A DNA stretch of 6,482 nucleotides from an uncultured Isosphaeraceae bacterium. GTDB lineage: Bacteria > Planctomycetota > Planctomycetia > Isosphaerales > Isosphaeraceae. The stretch covers positions 1 to 6,482 of the forward strand of contig CALCIC010000756.1 in assembly GCA_937907405.1 (NCBI GenBank), in the 5' to 3' direction. Below, in pieces: positions 1 through 6,482 of the stretch; the stretch's first letter is position 1; the number at the start of each line of letters is the position of its first letter. Position numbers and translations under genes: made by a program. The notes under the pieces are model-generated. The model made no database searches, was not told the origin of the DNA, and saw only the letters and a list, made by a program, of their open reading frames with translations.

Positions 1-38
1 GCTCTACACTCTTTCCCTACACGACGCTCTTCCGATCT
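1..38 (+). other. Illumina TruSeq adapter left at the contig start (artefact)
   Basis: Positions 3-38 match, without mismatch, the 3' 36 bases of the Illumina TruSeq universal (P5/Read 1) adapter, ending in the diagnostic CTCTTCCGATCT. Position 1 also agrees and position 2 differs from the adapter. The adapter joins genomic sequence directly at base 39, inside an open reading frame for chorismate mutase. This is synthetic sequence that was not trimmed before assembly. It marks a contig end, not a biological feature, and nothing upstream of base 39 should be read as genome. Confidence 0.97.
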
Positions 39-1061
39 CGCCGCGCTTCGCTGGCGACGCAGATCGGCCAGGTGAAGAGCACCAACGGCCTGGAAATCTG
101 GTCGGCCGCGCGTGAGGAAGAGGTGCTCGCCAAGGTCCTTGGGGCCAGTCAGGGTCCGTTGCCGCAAGAAACCCTTCGGCTGATCTTCCGCGAGCTGATG
201 AGCGGCACCCGGGCGTTGCAACGGACGCTTCGGGTGGCCTGTCTGGGGCCCAAGTACAGCTACAGCTATCTCGCCTCGGTCGCCAAGTTCGGCGAGGCCG
301 TCGAGCACGTCACGGTGGGCTCGATCGCGGCGGTGTTCGAGGAGGTCAACCGCCGCCACGTCCAGTTCGGCATCGTGCCGCTGGAGAACTCGACCGACGG
401 GCGGATCGCCGACACCCTCGATATGTTCACCAAGCTGCCGAACGTCAAGATCCGCGCCGAGGTCCGGTTGCGGATCCACCATTGCCTGCTCGGCCGTTGC
501 GAGTGGAGCCAGATGCGGCGGGTCTACTCGAAGTCGCAGGCGCTGTCGCAGTGCCGCAACTGGCTGGGCAAGAACCTCCCCCAGGCGGCCAAGATCGAGG
601 TCGTCTCCACCGGCGCCGCCGCCGAACTCGCCCAGCGCGAGGAGTTCGCCGGCGCGGTCGCCAGCAAGCAGGCCGCCCACGCCTACAAGCTCAACGTGCT
701 GGCCGAGAACATCGAGGACCAGACCAACAACCTGACCCGGTTCGCCGTCATCGCCGAGACCCCCGAGGCCCGCACCGGCCGCGACAAGACGACCCTCATG
801 GCCCGCGTCCCCAACATCGTGGGCTCACTCGCGAAGACGATCGCCCCGCTCGAAAAGCTCGGCGTCAACATGACCTGGATCGAGTCGTTCCCGATGCCTC
901 ACGAGTCGAGCGACAAGGACCCGGCCTACCTGTTCTTCCTCGACATCGACGGCCACGTCACCGACCCCCAGGTTGAGAAGGCCGTCGAGGCCGTCCGCAA
1001 GCGCTGCGAGCGCCTCGACGTCCTCGGTTCTTACCCCCGCAGCGCGATCATCGAGAGCTGA
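39..1061 (+). CDS. pheA: Bifunctional P-protein: chorismate mutase / prephenate dehydratase, 5' truncated
   Basis: This cytoplasmic enzyme converts chorismate to prephenate and then to phenylpyruvate, the committed branch to phenylalanine. The frame is already open at base 39, where the adapter ends. The GTG at 72 is therefore an internal codon, and the true start is lost. Numbering from that GTG, residues up to about 52, plus 11 before it, are the C-terminal part of an AroQ-type chorismate mutase (K2, R14-E15 and Q50 align with catalytic K39, R51-E52 and Q88 of E. coli PheA). Residues 54-230 are the prephenate dehydratase domain, with LGPKYSYS at 58-65, ENSTDG at 105-110 and the catalytic TRF motif at 222-224. 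Residues 239-323 are an ACT domain for phenylalanine feedback, with IESFP where many homologues have ESRP. The position equivalent to E. coli D48 is Ser, and the usual Gly of GPxGxxS is Tyr. The aminotransferase gene follows after 63 bases with no terminator visible, suggesting an operon. Confidence 0.95.
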   Translation, partial: RRASLATQIGQVKSTNGLEIWSAAREEEVLAKVLGASQGPLPQETLRLIFRELMSGTRALQRTLRVACLGPKYSYSYLASVAKFGEAVEHVTVGSIAAVFEEVNRRHVQFGIVPLENSTDGRIADTLDMFTKLPNVKIRAEVRLRIHHCLLGRCEWSQMRRVYSKSQALSQCRNWLGKNLPQAAKIEVVSTGAAAELAQREEFAGAVASKQAAHAYKLNVLAENIEDQTNNLTRFAVIAETPEARTGRDKTTLMARVPNIVGSLAKTIAPLEKLGVNMTWIESFPMPHESSDKDPAYLFFLDIDGHVTDPQVEKAVEAVRKRCERLDVLGSYPRSAIIES

Positions 1062-1110
1062 GCCCTCGATGCTCGACGGCGGCGACCTCGAAACGCGACC
1101 GGATTGGATT

Positions 1111-1117
1111 GGAAAGG
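1111..1117 (+). promoter_or_regulatory. Ribosome binding site that sets the aminotransferase start
   Basis: The purine-rich GGAAAGG lies 7 bases before the ATG at 1125. It favours that ATG over the in-frame TTG at 1104, which would lie upstream of it and have no Shine-Dalgarno. It also argues against the out-of-frame ATG at 1118, which directly abuts it. This supports a 294-residue protein whose N-terminus lines up with the family. Confidence 0.6.
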
Positions 1118-1124
1118 ATGTGGG

Positions 1125-2009
1125 ATGGGCGACCTGGCGTGCGTCAACGGCGAACTGACGGCGGTCGAGCAGGCGAAAGTTTCGATCTTGGACCGCGGCT
1201 TCCTGTTCGGCGATTCCGTATACGAGGTCTGTCGGATCTACGACGGCCGGTGCTGGCTGGAACCGCAACACCTCGCCCGCCTCAAGCGCAGCCTCAAGGA
1301 GCTGGACTTCCCCCCCTACGACCTTGACCGCTTGATGGAGCGGATCTACCGGACGATCCGGGGCGGATTCATCACCGAGGGGCTGGTCTATGTGCAGATC
1401 ACCCGGGGGGTCGCGCCTCGGACGCACGTGTTCCCCGATCCGCCGGTCGAGCCCACCGAGGTCATCATCGTCCGGCCCTACGACGACGCGCCGACGGCCG
1501 CCCGCCGCGCGTCCGGCGTCGCGGTCGTCAGCCGTCCCGACCTCCGCTGGAAGCGCTGCGACGTCAAGTCGACGAACTTGCTGGCGAACGTGCTGGCCAT
1601 CGAGACGGCTCGACGCGCGGGGGCGTTCGAGGCGGTGCTCGTCGACGCCGACGGGTTCGTGACCGAGGCGACCCACACCTCGCTCCTCTGGGTCCGCGAC
1701 GGGCGGATCGAGGCCACTCCGGAAGGGCCGGAGATCCTGATCGGCATGACCCGCCACCTGACCCAAAGGCTGGCCGAATCGATCAACGTCCCGTTCGTCG
1801 AGGCTCGGATCAGCCTCGACGGGCTGTTGGCCGCCGATGAGGCGATCCTGGTCGGCACCTCGACGGAGATCCTCCCGATCGCGACGGTCGACGGTCGGAA
1901 GATCGGCTCGGGCGGGCCGGGGCCGATCGCCGGCAAGCTCCAGGCCGCCTACAAGGCTTCCCTCGACGCCTGGCTCGCCGAGGGAAGGCCGGCCCCGGGG
2001 GCTCAATGA
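1125..2009 (+). CDS. dat: Class IV PLP aminotransferase, probable D-amino-acid (D-alanine) transaminase
   Basis: Predicted to move an amino group between D-amino acids and 2-oxo acids (typically D-alanine + 2-oxoglutarate to pyruvate + D-glutamate), supplying D-amino acids such as those in peptidoglycan; cytoplasmic. The 294 residues are close to the usual 280-290 of this family. Visible landmarks are LDRGFLFGDSVYEV at 22-35, the RGxxxRxHxFP signature at 94-104 (R99 and H101 correspond to the carboxylate-binding Arg and His of Bacillus D-amino-acid transaminase), and the PLP-binding lysine K148 in DVKSTNLL. E181 in FVTEA lies near the cofactor ring nitrogen, and the GTSTEI phosphate-cup loop is at 244-249. 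The R/H pair separates it from branched-chain aminotransferase (IlvE) and aminodeoxychorismate lyase (PabC), which share the fold. The gene sits 63 bases after pheA, and its TGA overlaps the next ATG. A role on phenylpyruvate, the PheA product, is possible but only inferred from position. Confidence 0.88.
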   Translation: MGDLACVNGELTAVEQAKVSILDRGFLFGDSVYEVCRIYDGRCWLEPQHLARLKRSLKELDFPPYDLDRLMERIYRTIRGGFITEGLVYVQITRGVAPRTHVFPDPPVEPTEVIIVRPYDDAPTAARRASGVAVVSRPDLRWKRCDVKSTNLLANVLAIETARRAGAFEAVLVDADGFVTEATHTSLLWVRDGRIEATPEGPEILIGMTRHLTQRLAESINVPFVEARISLDGLLAADEAILVGTSTEILPIATVDGRKIGSGGPGPIAGKLQAAYKASLDAWLAEGRPAPGAQ

Positions 2010-2703
2010 CGACGCCCGAGGCCGCCGGTCCGCTCGACCCGTTCGAGGCCCACTTCCATCGCGAACCCCTCCAGGGCGCCGGCGTCGCCCTGATCCTTCT
2101 GGTCGATGCGACCGCGACCGCCGAGCCTGATGCGGCCGCCGGCGTCCTCGCCTCGTGCGTCGCATGGCTTCAGGGAGAAGGGGGCCGGTCGGTTCAGAGC
2201 CGGGTCGTCCCGGTCGACCGTGCGAGCCCCCGGCTCAACGCGCTGATCGAGGCGGCTCTGGAGGCCGTCGACCAGCCGATCGTCCTGATCTGCTCGGCCG
2301 TCGAACCGATCGCCCCGGAGCATCTCAAACCGCTTTTTCAGTCGATCGATCAGGCCGACCACGTCCTCGGCAGGCGACCGGCGGCGCCGTTGGACGAAGT
2401 CGTCCGATGGATCGCGAGCCTGTTCCGACGGCTGGTGTTCGCGGCCCCCGTCCTCGACGTGAACTCCCCTTGCCAGCTCCACCGGACCCAGAGGCTCCGG
2501 GCGATCCCGCTCCAGTCGGGGTCGTCGTTCGTGAACGTCGAGATCGTCGCCAAGGCGACGTTCCTGGGCCATCTGCTGGACGAGGTCGAGATCCCGGCGC
2601 TGGCCGGCGCCGTCTGGAGCCGAGGGCGGTTCAAGGACCTTCGCATGGTCCTCAAGGCGCCGACGTTCCGCCCCGTCGGGGGCTCCTCGTCAGCTCCACT
2701 TGA
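2006..2703 (+). CDS. Glycosyltransferase family 2-like protein lacking DxD; 3' end unresolved
   Basis: The ATG at 2006 overlaps the transaminase stop (ATGA), implying translational coupling; GGGGG at 1997-2001 is a weak ribosome site. About 225 residues look like real protein. The pattern resembles a GT-A fold of the dolichyl-phosphate-mannose synthase type: a first strand near 26-33 (GVALILLV), PIVLICSAVEP at 91-101 where family 2 enzymes carry the DxD strand, ADHVLGRRP at 117-125 like the family's D-V-x-GRR, DVNSPCQLHRTQRLRAIPL at 151-169 like the D-x-x-x-G-x-(K/R)-L-F-R segment, and FVNVEIVAKATFLGH at 175-189 like the acceptor-side F-x-x-E-x-x-x-K-A. The DxD is replaced by CSAVE, so metal-dependent catalysis is doubtful. 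As sequenced, the frame does not stop until 3292, but from about residue 228 it is charged low-complexity sequence antisense to the permease gene. I end it at 2703, where a +1 shift would stop. Function unknown; weak family call. Confidence 0.55.
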
Positions 2704-3781
2704 AGAGGCGGAGGGCCAGCCAGAACGTGCCGACCGCCCAGGCCGCGAGGATGGCGATCGCCTTGAGGACGTCGAAGTCGGAGAGCCCCGCGCCTTCGAG
2801 GATGACCAGGCGAAGGGAGCTGACGAGCTGGGTCAGGGGGAGGGCCTGGATGAACGGCTGAACGGCGTCGGGGAACCGCTCCGAGGCGAAGAAGACGCCG
2901 GAGAGGAGCCACATCGGCAGCATGACGAGGTTCATCAGGCCGCTGACCGTCTCGGTGGTGGAGGTCCGGCTCGCGACCAGCAGGCCGATGCCGGCGAACG
3001 CCAACGCGCCGATCACGTCGAGGCCGACCACCAGGGCCAGACTCCCCCGGATCGGCATCCCGAAGGCGAACACGCCGAGCATCAAGAGCACGGCGACGTC
3101 GGGGATCAGGAACGTCAGCCGAGAGGCCAGGATGGCGCCGAGGAAGTCGCGCCGGGGCATGGGGGTGGCGACGAAGCATTTGAGAAGCTTGCCGATCCGC
3201 ATGTTGACCAGGAAAAACCCGACGCCCCACAGGCCCCCCCCCATCGCGTTGATCCCGATCAGCCCCGGGATCAAAAAGTCGATGTACCGTGAGCCGGGCT
3301 CGGTCACGAGGACGTCGGTCGTCCACCTGGGGTTGGTCCGACCGGCCGCCTGCTGAAGCACGTCGTCGATCGCCAGCCGGGCCGAGGCCGCCTCGGGACG
3401 GGTCGGATCGAAATGATAGTTCCAGGAGGTCTCCCCGTCGGGGACGATCACGATCGGCGTCTTGCCCGTCTTGAGCCGGCGCAGGGCCTCGGCCTCCGGC
3501 CGCTCCGAGAGCTCGATGATCGGCGCGATCGCGCGGGTCGAGGGGGATGCGGCGGCGGCCCGGGCGTTGTGATCGGCGACCGCCTTCTCAACGGCCCTCG
3601 CGTCCGGCCCCGCGACCAGGTCGGCCTGCACCGGGGCGGGGGGGCGGTTCTGGAACGCGAAGCCCAACACGACGGCCAGAAGCATCGGAAACCCGTACAC
3701 CCAAAAGATCCGCGCCGGCTGACGGATGAACTCGCGAAGCCTCGCGAGGTAAAGCTGAAAGAACGGAGAGTTGCGAAACAT
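2690..3781 (-). CDS. ABC-2 type exporter, permease subunit
   Basis: Inner-membrane subunit of an ABC-2 (DrrB/YadH-like) export complex, expected to dimerise and pair with the ATPase encoded just upstream on the same strand. The 363 residues show the standard plan: a short cytoplasmic N-terminus, helix 1 at about 25-43, a large extracytoplasmic domain at about 45-165, then five more helices near 168-193, 218-240, 248-270, 281-300 and 338-358. The cytoplasmic loop with MRIGKLLKCFVATPMPRRDF (194-213) matches the family's conserved coupling segment (R-x-x-G-x-L-x-x-x-x-x-TP-x-x-R). The ATG at 3779-3781 is preceded by AAGG (plus-strand 3789-3792) seven bases away. The substrate (lipid, drug or polysaccharide) cannot be told from sequence. 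The 366-base gap to its ATPase gene is unusually long and filled with repeats. The gene ends at the convergence point with the glycosyltransferase-like gene. Confidence 0.93.
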   Translation of the reverse strand: MFRNSPFFQLYLARLREFIRQPARIFWVYGFPMLLAVVLGFAFQNRPPAPVQADLVAGPDARAVEKAVADHNARAAAASPSTRAIAPIIELSERPEAEALRRLKTGKTPIVIVPDGETSWNYHFDPTRPEAASARLAIDDVLQQAAGRTNPRWTTDVLVTEPGSRYIDFLIPGLIGINAMGGGLWGVGFFLVNMRIGKLLKCFVATPMPRRDFLGAILASRLTFLIPDVAVLLMLGVFAFGMPIRGSLALVVGLDVIGALAFAGIGLLVASRTSTTETVSGLMNLVMLPMWLLSGVFFASERFPDAVQPFIQALPLTQLVSSLRLVILEGAGLSDFDVLKAIAILAAWAVGTFWLALRLFKWS

Positions 3782-3817
3782 TCGCGGGCCTTATCCAGGG
3801 AAAAACACGGAGAGGAG

Positions 3818-3847
3818 ACGGGGAAAATACGGGGAAACACGGGGAAA
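3818..3847 (+). repeat. Short tandem array, three acggggaaa units
   Basis: The 9-base unit acggggaaa occurs at 3818-3826, 3829-3837 and 3839-3847, a spacing of 11 and 10 bases. It lies just upstream of the permease start on that gene's transcript and merges into the inverted copy of the larger repeat. It looks like slippage-derived DNA. No function can be assigned. Confidence 0.75.
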
Positions 3848-4045
3848 TTCAACCACCGAGGACACGGGGGACGCGGAGGAGGGAGAAGAAACAAGAGAGA
3901 AGAGAAAAGAGGGGGATAAGAGTGAGGAGTGAGGAGAGAAACCAATCAAGATTGTTTGATTGATTTATCCCTTCTCCGTTCCCCTCTCCTCTTTCCTCTC
4001 TCCTCTCTTTCCCTCCGTGTCCCCCGTGTCCTCCGTGGTGAAATT
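3845..4045. repeat. Large imperfect inverted repeat with purine arm facing pyrimidine arm
   Basis: The outer arms (3845-3880 and about 4008-4045) are near-perfect inverted copies with an exact 15-base match, 3858-3872 against 4019-4033. Inside, 3875-3941 is almost all purine (four pyrimidines in 67) and 3968-4016 almost all pyrimidine (one purine in 49). A perfect 7-bp stem, 3943-3949 with 3956-3962, and a six-base loop sit at the centre. The transcript of either strand could fold into a very long, bulged hairpin. It resembles a small non-autonomous palindromic element, but no clear target-site duplication was found. Confidence 0.7.
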
Positions 4046-4147
4046 GTCTTCCCCCGCGTCCTCCGTGGTGAGATTTTCTTCCTCTGCGTTGGTTGCGTCC
4101 GAAGGCCGCCGTGCGTCCTCCGTGGTGAGATTTCCCCCGTCCTCCGT
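4028..4147 (+). repeat. Direct-repeat cluster, core gtcctccgtggtga x3 plus a fragment
   Basis: Identical 14-base cores are at 4028-4041, 4058-4071 and 4115-4128, and a truncated 9-base copy is at 4139-4147. Spacings are 30, 57 and 24 bases, so this is neither a CRISPR array nor a regular microsatellite. The last fragment begins immediately after the ATPase stop codon on the minus strand, so the repeat runs right up to the coding sequence. Confidence 0.85.
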
Positions 4148-5158
<1,011 letters not shown>

Positions 5159-5235
5159 TCCACAAGTCCTTCGGCTGGTAATGATCGCACGCGGATCGCG
5201 AATGGAGGACCGATCCGGCAGGGGGAGGCTGGGCC
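5159..5235. other. Short glgC to exporter-ATPase spacer
   Basis: The spacer carries the AAGGA ribosome site of the ATPase gene (plus-strand complement at 5166-5170). It has no convincing terminator: a 7-bp inverted repeat (5192-5198 with 5211-5217, 12-base loop) lacks a T run. This is compatible with read-through from glgC into the exporter genes. Confidence 0.5.
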
Positions 5236-6482
5236 TCAGATCTTCAACCCCTCGCGGAGGATGGTCATCTTGGGGACGACGACGACGCCGTCGCGGATCA
5301 CGTGGGTGTCGGTCTCCTCGGAGTCGACGATCCCGGTCTCGTTGGTGATCCGGACGTCGCGGCCGACCCGCGCGTTCTTGTCGACGATCGCCCGCTCGAT
5401 CACCGCGCCGGCGCCCACGCCCAGGTTGGGACGGCCCAGGCGCTGGTTCTCCTCGACGTCCTTGGTCTGCTCGTAGAAGTCGTCCCCCATCAGGTACGAA
5501 TCGCGGATCACCGCGTTGTCGCCGATGATCGAGCGGACGCCGATCACCGAGTTCTCGATGATCGTCCCCTTGCCGATCACGCAGCCGTCGCAGATGAGGC
5601 TGTTCTTGACCGTCGCGCCGCTGATCCGCGAGCTCGGCAGGTAGCGGGGCCGGGTGAAGATCGGTTGCTCGCCGTGAGTGAAGTCGAACGACGGTTGGTC
5701 GAGCGTCAGGTCGATGTTGGCCTGGTGGAACGCGCCGACGGTGCCGATGTCCTCCCAGTAGCCGTCGAACAGGTGCGCCTGCACGCGCTGCTGGGCGATC
5801 GTCTGGGGGAGCAGCTCATGGCCGAAGTCCGTCGCCGTGCTGGAGCTGAGGATGTCGACCAGCGTCTTGGTGTTGAAGACGTAGATGCCCATGCTGGCCA
5901 GGTAGGGGCGGCCGTTGGCCTTGAGCCCCAGCTTGTCCAGCCACATGGGGTCGGTGCGGACCCGGTTGAGCTTCTCCTGGGTCTTGGGCTTCTCCTCGAA
6001 ATCGATGACGCGGCCGTCGGCCTGGATCCGCATGATCCCGCAGGATCGGGCCTCGGCCTCGGCCACGGGGAGCGCCGCGATGGTCACGGCCGCCTTGTTG
6101 TCCAGGTGGGTCTTGATCATCTCCTGGAAGTCCATCCGGTAGAGCTGGTCGCCGGAGAGGATCAGGACGAGATCGTAGTCTTTCTCCGTGAAGTAGGGGA
6201 TGTTGCGACGGACGGCGTCCGCGGTCCCCTGGTACCAGGTCTCGCTCTGCATCGTCTGCTGAGCGGCGAGGATCTCGACGAACCCCCCCTCGAACGGGTC
6301 GAACTTGTAGGTGTTGTAGATGTGGCGGTGAAGGCTCACCGAGTTGAACTGGGTGACGACGAAGATGCGGTGCAGCCCGGAGTGAATGCAGTTCGACACG
6401 GGGATGTCGATGAGGCGATACTTCCCGGCGATGGGCACCGCGGGCTTGCTCCGCGACTTGGTCAGGGGGTAGAGCCGGGTCC
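5236..6482 (-). CDS. glgC: Glucose-1-phosphate adenylyltransferase (ADP-glucose pyrophosphorylase), 5' end beyond the window
   Basis: Catalyses ATP + glucose-1-phosphate to ADP-glucose + diphosphate, the regulated first step of glycogen synthesis in the cytoplasm. The frame stays open to the window edge. Upstream of the GTG at 6438 it encodes TRLYPLTKSRSKPA, the conserved nucleotide-binding P-loop region, so 6438 is not the start; roughly 15 N-terminal residues are missing. Numbering from 6438, the nucleotidyltransferase domain spans about 1-235: catalytic D97 in LILSGDQLYRMD, glucose-1-phosphate lysine K150 in FEEKPK, YLASMGIYVF at 179-188 and YWEDIG at 227-232. Residues about 265-400 are the left-handed beta-helix domain with hexapeptide-like repeats. 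The sequence closely follows cyanobacterial/plant enzymes (RPRYLP, VIGVRS, IVDKNARVG, VVVVPK), and K354 and K390 align with lysines that bind the activator 3-phosphoglycerate there. It lies head to tail with the exporter genes, a link with no obvious metabolic logic. Confidence 0.96.
   Translation of the reverse strand, partial: TRLYPLTKSRSKPAVPIAGKYRLIDIPVSNCIHSGLHRIFVVTQFNSVSLHRHIYNTYKFDPFEGGFVEILAAQQTMQSETWYQGTADAVRRNIPYFTEKDYDLVLILSGDQLYRMDFQEMIKTHLDNKAAVTIAALPVAEAEARSCGIMRIQADGRVIDFEEKPKTQEKLNRVRTDPMWLDKLGLKANGRPYLASMGIYVFNTKTLVDILSSSTATDFGHELLPQTIAQQRVQAHLFDGYWEDIGTVGAFHQANIDLTLDQPSFDFTHGEQPIFTRPRYLPSSRISGATVKNSLICDGCVIGKGTIIENSVIGVRSIIGDNAVIRDSYLMGDDFYEQTKDVEENQRLGRPNLGVGAGAVIERAIVDKNARVGRDVRITNETGIVDSEETDTHVIRDGVVVVPKMTILREGLKI

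Larger units (their letters stand above)
3782..4147. repeat. Repeat-rich intergenic block between exporter ATPase and permease genes
   Basis: No gene is supported in these 366 bases. The right half holds three identical 14-base copies of gtcctccgtggtga (plus strand) at 4028, 4058 and 4115, each followed by a similar ga/aa-attt context, and a 9-base fragment at 4139-4147 touching the ATPase stop codon. The left half holds an inverted, diverged copy at about 3845-3880, preceded by three tandem acggggaaa units (3818, 3829, 3839). The middle is a polypurine tract, a small hairpin and a polypyrimidine tract. Read on the minus strand, the units give CACCACGGAGGAC(A/G)C, which matches, from memory, a dispersed intergenic repeat type common in planctomycetes and some other bacteria. 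Apparent peptides such as HHGGHGGHGG in out-of-frame readings come from it and are not real protein. Confidence 0.85.

Noticed and set aside
1104..1124. TTG at 1104 as the transaminase start (301 residues)
   Set aside because: The ribosome site at 1111-1117 lies inside that extension, and the family alignment starts at the ATG at 1125.
825..2165. A 446-codon minus-strand open frame opposite pheA and the transaminase gene
   Set aside because: It is antisense to two genes with intact family motifs, is Arg/Asp/Pro-rich, and has no recognisable domain.
4020..4147. CRISPR array made of the 14-base direct repeats
   Set aside because: The repeats are too short, spacing is irregular (30, 57, 24), spacers are low-complexity, and no cas gene is nearby.
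3782..4147. A separate promoter for the permease gene or a small RNA gene in the gap
   Set aside because: The only AT-rich spot (about 3943-3968) is explained by the central hairpin, and I see no convincing -35/-10 pair at proper spacing.
5192..5217. Rho-independent terminator after glgC
   Set aside because: The stem is only 7 bp with a 12-base loop, and no U run follows on the minus-strand transcript.

Overview
The window is high-GC DNA that most resembles a planctomycete, probably of the Isosphaeraceae type. That placement is an inference from GC-rich codon use, the style of the PheA and D-aminotransferase proteins, and GGAGGACACGG-type intergenic repeats; no rRNA or marker gene is present to prove it. 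The first 38 bases are not genomic. Positions 3-38 match the Illumina TruSeq universal/Read 1 adapter exactly, so this is the untrimmed start of an assembled contig and real sequence begins near base 39.

Plus strand, 39-2703: a three-gene cluster, probably one operon. (1) The 3' part of pheA, encoding a chorismate mutase/prephenate dehydratase/ACT P-protein that has lost its start at the contig edge. (2) A class IV PLP aminotransferase with the D-amino-acid transaminase signature, starting 63 bases downstream. (3) A gene joined to it by an ATGA stop/start overlap, whose product looks like a GT-A (family 2) glycosyltransferase whose usual DxD metal-binding motif cannot be found. Its 3' end is unresolved: the frame stays open for almost 600 bases antisense to the convergent permease gene.

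Minus strand, 6482-2690: a second cluster read from right to left. (1) glgC, encoding ADP-glucose pyrophosphorylase of the cyanobacterial/plant type, with its first codons beyond the right edge. (2) After 77 bases, the ATPase of an ABC-2 exporter (DrrA-like, with the C-terminal extension typical of that group). (3) After an unusual 366-base gap, its six-helix ABC-2 permease. The two clusters converge and meet tail to tail at about 2690-2703 with no room for a terminator.

The 366-base gap (3782-4147) is the most unusual DNA here. It holds three identical 14-base copies of an intergenic repeat plus a 9-base fragment abutting the ATPase stop codon, an inverted fourth copy, a polypurine tract facing a polypyrimidine tract around a small AT-rich hairpin, and a short tandem acggggaaa array. 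Together these make an imperfect palindrome about 200 bases long inside what should be a tightly coupled exporter operon. I found no tRNA, rRNA, CRISPR array, transposase or complete new defence or biosynthetic system. The remaining genes are mostly housekeeping metabolism (aromatic amino acids, D-amino acids, glycogen precursor) plus one exporter of unknown substrate.
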